IMG/VR virus record: IMGVR_UViG_3300042867_000482
Location: 1 to 20,182 of that record
Direction: 5' to 3' (one strand)
Origin: a virus
Length of the DNA stretch: 20,182 nucleotides
The translations under genes were made by a program, and so were the position numbers. Of the stretch, positions 1 to 10,800 are shown in pieces; position 1 is the stretch's first letter; the number at the start of each line of letters is the position of its first letter. The notes under the pieces are model-generated. The model was not told the origin of the DNA. It made no database searches and saw only the letters and a list, made by a program, of their open reading frames with translations.

Positions 1-908
1 AAGCGCCATCAATCGGTGGGATAGCAGGTGTGTTAGGTGCTGTTACTGGAGGAATAACAGGTGCGTTAGGTTCAGTAACTAGTGGATTAACAGGTGCATT
101 AGGTGCAGTAACAGGGGCAGCCAGCGGATTATTAAAAACGGCAACAGGTATAACAGCAAACCTATCTACTGGATTGGGAGCATTACCCGGTGGTGCTGGT
201 GTAGTTGCTTCTGTAGTTAACAATGCCTTCGGTGCCGTTAATAATGCACCAGGGGTAGCAGCCATCACAGCTTTAGCCGGCCAAGCAAGCGCAATTACAA
301 ATGGTATATCTAATATAGCATCAATTAATCCTCTAGCATCATCTGGTGCATTGTCAGCAGCCACAGGAGCAGTAGGAGCATTAACAAAAGGGTTAGATGA
401 TTTAAAGAGTGGTAAGAAAACATTATCTAACTTAGCCTTCGAAGGATTGCCAACAGGGGTAGCATCACAATTACAAGCATTAGTTAGTTCTTTTCCAAAT
501 TCTGGGTCAGGAGGAAACTCATTAAAGCTACCTACAGTAGCTATTAATACAAATACCCGTGATACCGCACAGACAAGAGACATACTTGGAGATTCTAGAA
601 TACCGGAACCAAACTTTGCAGGTGTTAGTGAAGATGCATATAAAGCTGGACTGTCTACGCTTGATACAAAAAAAGAAAAGTATAAAGAAATTGATGCAAA
701 ATTAGAGGCTTTAAACGAGGAAGCTAAAACGGTTAGAGCACAATATAATGCGTCTGCCGAAACATATGAAAATGCAAATAATAACTTACCTGCAGGTGAC
801 CCGTCAGTCAGGGCAATATACGAAACAACACAACAATACAGGTCACAATTATTAGCAATTCAGAAAAAAGGATATGAACTGCTAAACGAGCGAAACAGCA
901 TAGCATAA
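1..908 (+). CDS. Unrecognised virion-region protein, 3' part, with Gly/Ala-rich 11-residue repeats
   Basis: The reading frame is open from the first bases of the window (the first complete codon is at position 3) and ends at TAA 906-908, so the true start lies upstream. The in-frame GTG at position 30 falls inside the repeat and is not a convincing start. About 300 residues are visible. The N-terminal part has tandem 11-residue units of the form G-A-L-G-A-V-T-G-G-I-T, followed by roughly 130 residues rich in Gly, Ala, Ser, Thr and Leu. A Ser/Gly linker (around NSGSGGNS) follows. The C-terminal ~100 residues are charged and helical-looking (KKEKYKEIDAKLEALNEEAK), suggesting a coiled coil. I do not recognise the family. 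Its place directly before gene 25 suggests a baseplate, hub or tail-associated structural protein, but that is inference from position only. Confidence 0.8.
   Translation, partial: APSIGGIAGVLGAVTGGITGALGSVTSGLTGALGAVTGAASGLLKTATGITANLSTGLGALPGGAGVVASVVNNAFGAVNNAPGVAAITALAGQASAITNGISNIASINPLASSGALSAATGAVGALTKGLDDLKSGKKTLSNLAFEGLPTGVASQLQALVSSFPNSGSGGNSLKLPTVAINTNTRDTAQTRDILGDSRIPEPNFAGVSEDAYKAGLSTLDTKKEKYKEIDAKLEALNEEAKTVRAQYNASAETYENANNNLPAGDPSVRAIYETTQQYRSQLLAIQKKGYELLNERNSIA
27..158 (+). repeat. 33-bp tandem repeat encoding an 11-residue Gly-rich unit
   Basis: Four imperfect 33-base units can be laid end to end at about 27-59, 60-92, 93-125 and 126-158. They encode GVLGAVTGGIT, GALGSVTSGLT, GALGAVTGAAS and the more diverged GLLKTATGITA. 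Gly at position 1 and Leu at position 3 are kept in all four. Gly at position 4 and Val-Thr at positions 6-7 are kept in the first three. The array may extend upstream of the window. Confidence 0.75.
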
Positions 909-912
909 ATAC
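904..912 (+). promoter_or_regulatory. Candidate T4-type late promoter before gene 25
   Basis: The string CATAAATAC overlaps the stop codon of the preceding gene and lies 16 bases before the gene 25 ATG. It differs from the T4 late promoter octamer TATAAATA only at the first base. In T4 such boxes are read by host RNA polymerase with the phage sigma factor gp55. That this phage uses the same element is inference; the box also overlaps coding sequence. Confidence 0.4.
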
Positions 913-917
913 GTTAT

Positions 918-921
918 AGGA
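918..921 (+). promoter_or_regulatory. Shine-Dalgarno site for gene 25
   Basis: AGGA lies six bases before ATG 928. An in-frame TAA at 922-924 sits between this site and the ATG, so translation cannot begin further upstream in this frame. This fixes the start at 928. Confidence 0.75.
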
Positions 922-927
922 TAAAAT

Positions 928-1377
928 ATGCCATCATACATTGGTTTCAGTACTATTAACTCTAACAAGCCCCGTTCTACTAATTTACCAGCTGGTATTG
1001 CTGGTGGAGTAGGTTCTATGGTACAACCAGTGATTCCTGGCAAAAAGTTTAAGCTAGTGGACGAGCAGTTGGTTATACAAGATTTCATTAATGCATTGAA
1101 TATTCAACAGGGACAAAAAGTTGGGAATCCGGGTTACGGAACTACTCTTTGGAGTTTTGTTTTTGAACCAAATACGTTTGATGTACAGAACAAATTAGAA
1201 ACAGAACTTAGACGAGTTGCAAATCAAGATCCGAGATTGATAGTCAATACCGTTAGTGCTTACCCACAAGAAAATGGCATATTAATTGAAATGGAAATAG
1301 CGGTTACCCCATTCAATAATGCACAAGCATTAAGCGTTTTCTTCAATAATAGTACAAGTACTGCAGTTATTCAATAA
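928..1377 (+). CDS. 25: Baseplate wedge protein gp25-like (sheath initiator, GPW/gp25 family)
   Basis: The 149-residue product resembles T4 gp25 (132 residues) and the GPW_gp25 family of contractile phages and related injection machines. In T4, gp25 sits in the inner baseplate wedge with gp6 and gp53 and templates the first ring of sheath subunits. Visible family hallmarks are the stretch around residues 45-60 (EQLVIQDFINALNIQQGQ), then a GYGTTLWSFVFEP block near residues 70-82, whose ...LW.F.FEP pattern is typical. A helix (NKLETELRRVANQDPR) follows, then a two-strand C-terminal segment (GILIEMEIAVTP). The N-terminal ~40 residues form a Pro/Gly/Ser-rich extension. The start is fixed by the in-frame stop at 922-924 and an AGGA site. 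It is followed by gene 6 after 56 bases, the usual pairing in this group. Confidence 0.93.
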   Translation: MPSYIGFSTINSNKPRSTNLPAGIAGGVGSMVQPVIPGKKFKLVDEQLVIQDFINALNIQQGQKVGNPGYGTTLWSFVFEPNTFDVQNKLETELRRVANQDPRLIVNTVSAYPQENGILIEMEIAVTPFNNAQALSVFFNNSTSTAVIQ

Positions 1378-1406
1378 TATCTTCCAAAAGTGTGGTTTTC
1401 ATTTAA

Positions 1407-1416
1407 GATAAATACT
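1407..1416 (+). promoter_or_regulatory. Candidate T4-type late promoter before gene 6
   Basis: GATAAATACT matches the T4 late consensus TATAAATACT at every base but the first. It lies in the 56-base gap between genes 25 and 6, 17 bases upstream of ATG 1434. It shares the ATAAATAC core with the box before gene 25. The match and placement are seen directly; promoter activity is inferred. Confidence 0.5.
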
Positions 1417-1417
1417 T

Positions 1418-1424
1418 AAAAGAG
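1418..1424 (+). promoter_or_regulatory. Shine-Dalgarno site for gene 6
   Basis: AAAAGAG (1418-1424 region) offers a weak purine-rich AAGAG ribosome site about ten bases before ATG 1434. An in-frame TAA at 1404-1406 limits how far upstream the gene could begin. Confidence 0.5.
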
Positions 1425-1433
1425 AATACCATT

Positions 1434-4400
1434 ATGGCTACAAGTTCACGACAATCAGCACTATTCGGCGTTAACGATTGGAAGGCAATTTATCAAACCT
1501 TCCGTGAAGCCGATTTCCGTTCATATGACTATGAAACACTACGCAAAAGTTTCATAGATTATCTAAGAGTTTACTATCCGGAAACATTCAATGATTATAT
1601 TGAATCATCAGAGTTTATAGCGTTATTAGACGTTATGGCTTTTATGGGTCAGGGTTTAGCTTTCCGTAGCGACTTAAACGCACGTGAAAACTTTATTGAT
1701 ACTGCGGAACGTAGAGATAGTGTTGTTAAACTAGCAAACTTGGTTAGCTATACTCCTAAACGTAATTTAGCAGGTCAGGGCTATATCAAAGTAGTAAGTA
1801 TTCAAACAAGTGAAAATATTACTGACTTAAATGGATTTAATTTAAGTAATCAAACAGTATTATGGAATGACCCTGCAAATATTAATTGGCTAGAGCAATT
1901 TAATACAGTAATAAATGCAACACTAGTTAATAGTCAACGTGTTGGTCGTCCAGGAAATACCTCACAAATTTTAGGTATTAAGACTGATGAATATGCTATT
2001 AATATTCCATCTACTAGTTTGCCAATTATACCGTTTAGTGCTACAGTAGATAACACTACAATGAATTTTGAATTAGTTAGTGTAACTAGTTTAGATGAAG
2101 ATTATGTATATGAAATTCCTCCTGCTCCTAGCGGACGTTTTAATATGCTATATCGTAACGATAAATTAGGTTACGGTAGTCCAAATACAGGTTTCTTCTT
2201 TTATTTTAAACAAGGAAATCTACAGACTTACGATTTTAATTTAGCACAACAGATTAGTAATCAAGTAGTTGATGTTGATATTCAAGGTATCAACAACACC
2301 GATACTTGGCTATATCAGTTGAGTACCGATAATAGTAATACAACTACTAGGACATTATGGAATAAAGTAGAAAATGTATATGCGGATGCTTACCTTCAAA
2401 CTGAAAGTAGTATTCGTAGAATATTTGCTGTAGCTAGCAGATTTAATGACCAAGTTAGTTATACTTTTGGTGATGGAGTATTTTCCGAAATTCCAGTTGG
2501 AACATTTAGAGCATATGTACGTGCAGGTAATGCATTGACATATACGATTGATCCAACTGAAATGCAGAATCTATCAGTTTCAATAAGTTATATTAGTAGA
2601 GTAGGACGAACAGAAACACTTACATTAGGATTAGAATTACAGACACCAGTGTCAAACGCACAGGCAAGAGAAACATTAGCAAACATTAAACAACGTGCCC
2701 CTACTCGCTACTACACACAGAATAGAATGGTTAATGGTGAAGATTACAACAATTTCCCATATACATTATACAGTTCTATTATTAAAAGCAAAGCTATTAA
2801 CCGTAGTTCTGTTGGTGTATCAAAAAACTTAGACCTGTTAGATCCTACCGGAAAATACTCCAGTACCAATTCATTTGCAAGTGATGGTGGTATGTACCAA
2901 GATAGCACTAATGGCAATGAGTTATTAACTATTAATAGTTCTGGTGATATTATTACTTTCTTGACAGATACATTGGCTTCATTGCTAGCAGACAATCGAG
3001 CAAGACAGTATTACATTCAAAATTATACACGTTACAGTGTCAATGCCGCATCGGGTGATAACACAGTATATTGGCAAGAAGAAACAGTTGACACTAATAG
3101 TTTAACTGGATATTTTTATAATATAAATGGAAGTGCTAATGTACCTGTTTCTGTAGGAACGTATTCATCATATAATATGAAATATGTAACTAAAGGTGCA
3201 ATGATTAAGTTTATCGCCCCGAGTGGTTATTATTTTAATAATAACAATCGCTTAGTAGCCGGCATTGCAAGCCCATCAGATGCCACATACATTTGGACTA
3301 CTGTGTTAAATGTAGTGGGTGACGGATATAATAACGGTGAGGGTGCTTTTAGTAATGGTACCGGTCCGATAACATTAAATGGGTATGTGCCGCAGGGCGC
3401 AATTGTATCTACAATAATTCCTGCATTCGACAATTCATTGCCTAATTTAGTGTTACAGGAATGTATTGTTAGAATGGAATTAAATCAAAGCTTTAGTTTG
3501 ATATTCAATAACAGTCTAACAGTAGCGCAAGATCGTTGGAGTATTGGTGCATATAATGCTAGTAACTATTTTGTAAATTTACAAAGTGTAGGTAATAACC
3601 GTTATAGTGTATCATATCGTTCTTTAGCATATTATTTTGGTAGTGTTGCAGACACTAGATTTACATACGAAAGTGGTAAGTTGGTATATGACCCTGTAAC
3701 AGGTAAAGTATTACAAGATTTTGTAAAAGTATTAACTACCAACACACAGCCCGGTAGTAACTATCCATTAACAAATGCAGTGCCAGTAAGTATTATTGGA
3801 CAGACAATAGAGAGTGATGGCTATGTAAATGACTTTGAAGTAGAAGTAGCTAGCATTGATGTTAATGATAGAACTATTGTTAGTAACCCAGATTTCTTTA
3901 CTGAAGTTACTGGATATGTCAATGGTAACACAAATATTGGTATATATACTTTCTTTGAATTAATACAAGATGCTGTTAATTTATCACGCTATCAATTAAT
4001 AGCATCAGGTGAGGTTGTTTATCAATATGCAAATAAAACTCAAATTGAAATAGTTAAGTATGAATATCCTCAGGGTCAATTATTCTATGCATATACTGAT
4101 AATTTATTCTACACAACTATACAAGACCAAACGATTAACACTCCGTATTACCTAGTTATTGAACAACCTCAATATAGTATGAAATCAGGTCGTCAAGGGT
4201 TGCAGTTTCAATATCGTCATAATAGTAATAATACAACACGTATTGACCCTGCAACTACAAACATTATTGATTTGTATCTAGTTACACAGGCATATTATAC
4301 TGCATATCAGAATTGGATTCAAGATACTACTAACACAGTAATTGAACCAGATCGTCCTACTATTAATGAATTGCAACAAGCATACGGAACATTAAATGAT

Positions 4401-4814
4401 TATAAGATGTTAAGTGATAGTATAATTTTAAATAGTGTTGTGTTCTTGCCATTGTTTGGACCTAAAGCTCCAACAGCATTAAGAGCCACAGTTAAAGTTA
4501 TTAAATCATCTTCTACTAATGCAAGTGATAGTGAAATTCGAAGTGCAGTTCTTTCTGCAATGAACGATTATTTCAATATTAATTTTTGGACATTTGGAGA
4601 TACTTTCTACTTCAGCGAATTGAGTGCGTACTTGCATTCGCAAGTAGGTGAGTTAATAAGTTCTGCTGTGCTAGTACCTAACGACCCTACAATGAATTTT
4701 GGTGACTTGTATGAAATTAAGGCTGCCCCGTATGAAATATTTGCTAACGGTGCAACAGCAAATGACGTAGTAGTTATTGCCGCGCTTACTCCTGCAGAAT
4801 TACAAATAGCATAA
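1434..4814 (+). CDS. 6: Baseplate wedge protein gp6-like (Baseplate_J-related), enlarged
   Basis: The 1,126-residue product is recognisable as a T4 gp6-type wedge protein. In T4, gp6 dimers form the continuous inner ring of the baseplate and drive the hexagon-to-star change on attachment. The N-terminal ~130 residues are strongly family-like: ADFRSYDYETLRKSFIDYL, then FIALLDVMAFMGQGLAFRSD (about residues 62-81), NARENFIDTAERRDSV and LVSYTPKRN. The C-terminus also fits, with FYFSELSAYLHSQVGELISS near residues 1057-1076 and FGDLYEIKAAPYEIF near the end. The middle is beta-rich, high in Asn/Ser/Tyr, and longer than in T4, whose gp6 has 660 residues. It follows gene 25 and is followed after 26 bases by the giant gene, so the three are probably co-transcribed. 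The start is bounded by an in-frame stop at 1404-1406. Confidence 0.9.
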   Translation: MATSSRQSALFGVNDWKAIYQTFREADFRSYDYETLRKSFIDYLRVYYPETFNDYIESSEFIALLDVMAFMGQGLAFRSDLNARENFIDTAERRDSVVKLANLVSYTPKRNLAGQGYIKVVSIQTSENITDLNGFNLSNQTVLWNDPANINWLEQFNTVINATLVNSQRVGRPGNTSQILGIKTDEYAINIPSTSLPIIPFSATVDNTTMNFELVSVTSLDEDYVYEIPPAPSGRFNMLYRNDKLGYGSPNTGFFFYFKQGNLQTYDFNLAQQISNQVVDVDIQGINNTDTWLYQLSTDNSNTTTRTLWNKVENVYADAYLQTESSIRRIFAVASRFNDQVSYTFGDGVFSEIPVGTFRAYVRAGNALTYTIDPTEMQNLSVSISYISRVGRTETLTLGLELQTPVSNAQARETLANIKQRAPTRYYTQNRMVNGEDYNNFPYTLYSSIIKSKAINRSSVGVSKNLDLLDPTGKYSSTNSFASDGGMYQDSTNGNELLTINSSGDIITFLTDTLASLLADNRARQYYIQNYTRYSVNAASGDNTVYWQEETVDTNSLTGYFYNINGSANVPVSVGTYSSYNMKYVTKGAMIKFIAPSGYYFNNNNRLVAGIASPSDATYIWTTVLNVVGDGYNNGEGAFSNGTGPITLNGYVPQGAIVSTIIPAFDNSLPNLVLQECIVRMELNQSFSLIFNNSLTVAQDRWSIGAYNASNYFVNLQSVGNNRYSVSYRSLAYYFGSVADTRFTYESGKLVYDPVTGKVLQDFVKVLTTNTQPGSNYPLTNAVPVSIIGQTIESDGYVNDFEVEVASIDVNDRTIVSNPDFFTEVTGYVNGNTNIGIYTFFELIQDAVNLSRYQLIASGEVVYQYANKTQIEIVKYEYPQGQLFYAYTDNLFYTTIQDQTINTPYYLVIEQPQYSMKSGRQGLQFQYRHNSNNTTRIDPATTNIIDLYLVTQAYYTAYQNWIQDTTNTVIEPDRPTINELQQAYGTLNDYKMLSDSIILNSVVFLPLFGPKAPTALRATVKVIKSSSTNASDSEIRSAVLSAMNDYFNINFWTFGDTFYFSELSAYLHSQVGELISSAVLVPNDPTMNFGDLYEIKAAPYEIFANGATANDVVVIAALTPAELQIA

Positions 4815-4829
4815 GTATAATATAACCAT

Positions 4830-4836
4830 AGAGAGA
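4830..4836 (+). promoter_or_regulatory. Shine-Dalgarno site that fixes the start of the giant gene
   Basis: AGAGAGA lies four bases before ATG 4841. The in-frame TAG at 4829-4831 overlaps its first two bases, so ATG 4841 is the only reasonable start. No good late-promoter box is visible in the 26-base gap; CATAAGTA at 4810-4817 is a weaker relative of the boxes before genes 25 and 6. Confidence 0.7.
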
Positions 4837-4840
4837 AACG

Positions 4841-7800
4841 ATGGCAACAAGAATTAGAACATTAAATTTTCTACCTGAAATATTTAAAACAACAACTAAT
4901 AGTCAATTTTTAAATGCTACTTTGGATCAATTGGTAGCGCAACCAAATACAAAAAAAATTGAAGGTTATGTAGGTAGTAAATTTGGATATGGGGTTAATG
5001 CTAAAGACAAGTATGTAATAGAACCTAATAAAACACGTACGGACTATCAACTTGATCCTGGAGTCACGTTTCTTAAAAAAGACACAAATGTAGCACAAGA
5101 TTTTCTTAGCTATCCTGGCATTATAGATGGGTTAAAATTAGAAGGTGCAGTAACAAATGATAACAACAGACTATTTACTAGTCAGTTTTATTCTTGGGAT
5201 AGTTTTACTAATTTAGATAAGATTATTAATTTTAACCAATACTATTGGTTAGCTGAAGGCCCAGCCCCAGTTACAATTAGTACTGAAACTGTTTTCAATG
5301 CAACTGACTACACTATCACTAGCTTATCTAATGGGTATCTTGTAGTTGCTGACGGCGCATCTCAAGGTTCAGTTAATCCAACGTTAACTTTACTACGTGG
5401 CGGTACTTATCGTTTTTCAGTAAACCAAGATAGTCAATTTTGGATTCAAGGTGCTCCTGGGGTAACTGGATTTGACCCAACACAACCTAACATTCAAACA
5501 CGTGAAGTATTAGGAGTAGATAATAATGGTACTGAAGTTGGTGTAGTGACATTTACTGTACCATTTAAAAATGCACAAGATGAATATATTTTCCCTGGCA
5601 ATAATCGTGTTGATGTAGTGTCAACACTCCCATATGATGATGTTAATGGAGTATTGGTTAGTAGTCTAACTAATGGCATTGATGGTATCACCTCATTAGA
5701 AGGTCTTACTGTAATGTTTTATGATACCGGTGTTGCGAATGAACAAGGCTTTATTTCAAAATTCTATGATACTACAACATATGATGAAGACGGAGGATCC
5801 TCGTATACTCCACCTGGTTCTAGCGTAGATTTTAATAATTATGAAGGTGGATACTATACTGATGTATTTTCTACTTTTTATACAATAACGTATGAAGGTG
5901 ATCCAACAAATCCAGTTATTAGATTAGTTAATACTGGCACTATACCAGTTGAAGAAAAAATTACTGTAAATTATGGTACTGAGTGGATTGGCAGAAGTTT
6001 CTATTTAAACACCACCGACACAATAGAACTAATACCATATTTAAGTTCATTATTAGATACACTATACTATCAAGATGGTACGTCTAGTAACAAAGTTGGT
6101 CAAATTAAGCTTATTGCCAGCAACACAACTAACACCATTAATATATTAACAGATGTGATTGGCAAAGCTAACTATACATCACCGAACGGTGTTGTATTCA
6201 CAAACGGATTAAAAGTAATTTTCTCGGGTGATATATATCCAACAAGTTATGAAAATGTTCAATATTATGTTGAAGGTGTAGGGTCGGCAATCCAATTAGT
6301 TCAGGTTGCTGATTTAATTGCACCAGAACCTTTTACTGCAGGATCTTATATACCATACGATACTTTACCGTATGATGTGGGTAACTATGATAGCAATTTA
6401 TATGTACCGGTGACACCTGATTATATTACTATTGCTAGAAATAGCATAGATGAAAACGCATGGTCAAGAAGTAATCGCTGGTTCCACATTGATGTGATTA
6501 CTGCCACTGCCACTTATAATAATAATCCAGATTCAATAACCATATATGCTACGGCATCCAATAAAGCTAAACGTCCTATTATTGAATTTTATCCTAATTT
6601 AAAATTATTCAATTCAGGCATTGTGGGCAAAGCACCAATTGACTTTATTGACTTTAGAACACCCGATGCATTTACGCAAGTAGCTAGCCAAGAAGTATAT
6701 TATCCGGACGTAGAAGTTTATACAGCATATACTGTCGAAATTACCGGAGTGACCGGTACCTCTACTACTATTGATATTCCTACAACTGATATTACTGGTT
6801 CTTTTCAAATTGGTCAATATGTTGCTGATTTAGTTATAGATGGACCTAGTCAATTACCTCCCACAACTCAAATTACAGATATTTCTACTGCTAGTGGTAC
6901 AACTACACTGACAGTAACTTGGGTAGGATCAACAACAATTATCGGAACCACTACAGAAGAAATATCATTAATTGCAAACGATGAACAGAATGACGAATAC
7001 GCAATATTTGATGGTGCAAGAATTGTATTTGCTGCCGACACACGTGATAATGTAAAAAATAAAATATATATTGCTAGATTTAGTTCTATCTCAGTAGGTT
7101 CTAATCCAATAATAACTTTAACAGAAGCATCAGATGGATTAGTATTGCCTGCTGAACAAACTTTTACATTTAGAGGTTATAACTACCAAGGTAAAGATTT
7201 TTACTTTGATGGTTTAGATTGGATATTAGGTCAACAAAAAACTACATTAAATCAGCCACCGTTATTTGATATATTTGATGAAAATAATATAAGTTTTGGT
7301 AACAGAGAGGTATATGTAGGAACATCATTTGCAGGTAATAAGTTATTTGCATATGGTATAGGTGTTGGTATTGACGATGTAGTCTTAGGCTTCCCGTTAC
7401 TATATAGTGCGGTAGACAATGTAGGAGACATTACCTTTAACGTATCTTTAAACTTAGATACATTTGATTATGTAAGCGGAACAACTCCAAAAACACAAAA
7501 AGTTAATACTGGTTATGTTTATAATTATAATGACTTGACTTCTTACACAAGACAATTGGGTTGGCAAACAGCAGTTGCACCTAGTGTGCAATATCAGATA
7601 TTTGAATTTAATTATTATGCTAATAATCCAACTACAACTTATACTTGCGACATTGCAAAATTAGCAGACGACAATAGTATATGGCCTACTATACAACTAT
7701 ATCTTAATAATAGTATACAGTCTGCAAGTGATTATACAGTAACAATTACTTCTAATCAAACTATTGTTGAATTTAGTGTACCCAATCCATTGGAAGACAC

Positions 7801-10800
7801 CGTTGTTGAAATTTTATTATTGAGTGATCAAGTTAGTCCAACTGCATATTATCAAATACCAACTAATCTAAATAACAATCCATTAAATGGAGATATTACA
7901 GTAGTCAATGTTGGTGATATTAGAGGACAATATCAAAGTATTTTCTACAATAATCCAAACACAACAGGTACAATATTTGGTTCTAATAACTATCGTGATT
8001 TAGGCAATGTAGTGCCATATGGTAACGCTATTATACAAAATAGTGCAAGTTTAGTATTACCTGGCACATTCTTGCGTAAACAAAATCACAATTTATTTAA
8101 TGCATTATTGTTTAATAGTAGAGAATATGTTACCTTTAAAACATTGTTAGTAGATACGGTTAATTCTACTGATTACAATTTTGCAACACCTGCGTCAACA
8201 ATGTTAGATGATGCATTAGATAAAATTTCTGCATCTAAAACAGATAGTAATTCATTCTTTTGGAGTGATATGTTGCCAAGTAAAGCGGCATACATTATCA
8301 ACTCATACAGTTTTGCAAATGCATTAGATACCAGTATATATCCTTTAAGTCAAATATACAATTTTGCGACCGCAAACTATAATAGTGTTTTGGTTTATTT
8401 AACCAACTCATCCGGAATAGTAACACAATTAATACGTAACACCGATTATACGGTGAGTACTGACACTCCGTCATTAACAATTACAACGGATTTGGTAGCC
8501 GGTGATCAAATTACTATTAAAGAATATAATCAAACATATGGTAACTATGTTCCAAATACGCCGACTAAGTTAGGATTATACCCAGCAACAATTCCATCAG
8601 TTACATTAGATAGTAATTACAATCAACCTACATATTTTATTGTAGGACACGACGGATCATATACTAAATTATACGGCGACTACATAAATGGTAGTTTAGT
8701 TGATTTTAGAGATCAGGTTTTATTAGAGTTTGAAACTCGTATATATAATAACTTAAAACTAAGTAATACCATACCAATACAGGCATATGAAGTATTACCT
8801 GGCTTCTTCCGAGACACTGATTATAGCTATGATGAAATATTAGAAATTTACTCTAGTAGTTTCTTAAATTGGGTTGGTCAAAATAGAATTAATTATAAAA
8901 AACAATTTTACAATTCTACTAATCAATATACATATAACTACAATCAATCTGGTAATAAGATAAATGGCAGTGTTATCCCGCAAGGTTATTGGAGAGGTAT
9001 ATATGAATACTTCTATGACACTAGTAATCCAAATACTAGTCCTTGGGAAATGATTGACTACAAAAATATGCCTAGTTGGTGGACAAGCCGATATGGTGCC
9101 GCACCGTATACAAGTGATAACTTAGTATTGTGGGGCGACCTATCACAGGGTATTGATTGGAATGACGGTAACCCAGTTGTAATACCAAAAGCAATTAGAC
9201 CAGAATTATTAGAAGTATTACCAGTAGATAGTGCAGGCAATTTAGTATCACCGTTTAATGCTATAGTAGGTAACTATAGCAACACCTCATTTAATCGTGA
9301 TTGGAAAGTTGGCGATGTGGGTCCGGCAGAGTTCTCGTATCGTAGAAGCAGTAGTTGGCCTTTTGACCTGATGCGTATATTAGCACTAACTAAACCAGCC
9401 GAGTTCTTTAACTTGGGTGTTGACGTAGACAATTACAAATACAATGAAGAATTTAATCAATATCTAGTTAATGATAGAAGCCATTTAGTATTAAGTGACA
9501 TTCAAATATACGGAAGTGGTATTGCTAAGACCAGCTATATCAATTGGATTGTTGACTTTGAAAAACAAGTAGGGGTAGATGCAACTACTAACATTACTAC
9601 TTTATTAAAGAATTTAGATGTACGATTAGTATATCGTCTTGCAGGGTTTAGCGATAAAACTTTATTGAAATTTTATGTTGAAAAATCAACAGCTAATAGT
9701 AACAACAGTAGTTTATTGATCCCGGATGAGAGTTACCAAGTATTACTATATGATAACCAACCGTTTGACCGTATTGTATATAGCGGAGTAGTGATTCAAC
9801 TAACAGATAACGGTTATTATAAGGTATATGGCAATAGCCAAACCAATGCATATTTTAATGTGTTATTACCAAAAATCAACGGTAGTTATGATAGAGTATC
9901 GGTTCAAGGTTTGAGTGTACAAGTAGCTAAAGATTACTATACCACACCTACATTGATTGCATATGGTACAGAATTTTATAGTGTGCAAGAAGTAGCACAA
10001 TTCTTAGAAAGTTATGGTAGATATTTAGCAAGTCAAGGTGTATTATTTGATCAAATAGAATCTGGATTAAAAGTGAGCTGGAGACAAATGGTTGCTGAAT
10101 ATTTGTATTGGGCTCAATCTGGATGGGAAACTGGTAGTATAGTTAATATAAATCCAGCTGCCGACCTAATATCTATTAACAAAGATAGTTATATTGTACA
10201 GCCATTAACACTGCAACAACAAAATTTTGTATTGAATCAAAATTTATATCCAATACAAAGTGTTGATTTGAGCATTGTTCGTGATGGTACCTTATTCACA
10301 GCACAGCCGTTAAATCAAGGTGATACTGTTGCATACGGTCAATTCAATATTAGTAATTTTGAACACGGTATTGTATTTGATAATATTACATTATTTGGGG
10401 ATGTGATTTATAATCTAGTTACCGGTCTACGTCAAAACCGTATTATCTTGCGTGGAACAAAAACCGCTGAATGGAATGGTACAATAGATGCTCAGGGCTT
10501 TATTCTTAATCAAGATAATATACTTGAATGGAGTAAAGAAGTCAAGTATACTACCGGATCTATTGTCAAATACAAAAACAAATACTGGATTGCTATTAAA
10601 ATTATTCAAGCAAAAGAACTATTTGATGAACGTGATTGGAAACAAACAGATTATAACGAAATACAAAAAGGTTTGTTACCAAATACAAGTACCCGTTCAT
10701 ACGAAAGTACATTGTATTATGATGTAAACAAAACTAACTTAGAAAATGATGCTGACTTATTAAGTTTCAGTTTGATTGGTTATCGTCCACGTGATTATTT

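Noticed and set aside
30-32. GTG as the start codon of the first gene
   Set aside because: The frame is open to the window edge, the codon lies inside the first 11-residue repeat, and no ribosome site precedes it. The gene is better treated as 5'-truncated.
1384-1400. Possible terminator hairpin between genes 25 and 6
   Set aside because: CCAAAAGTGTGGTTTTC looks palindromic at first sight, but only the AAAA/TTTT core pairs and the flanking C/C do not match. There is no GC-rich stem.
4951-4958. A8 run near the start of the giant gene as a slippage site
   Set aside because: The frame continues open for about 5,000 codons after it with family-like sequence, so no frameshift is needed. A single A8 in AT-rich DNA is unremarkable.
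10488-10727. 79-codon + strand frame inside the giant gene
   Set aside because: It is out of frame with conserved sequence of the giant protein (CBM-like module 1) and shows no ribosome site or family resemblance.
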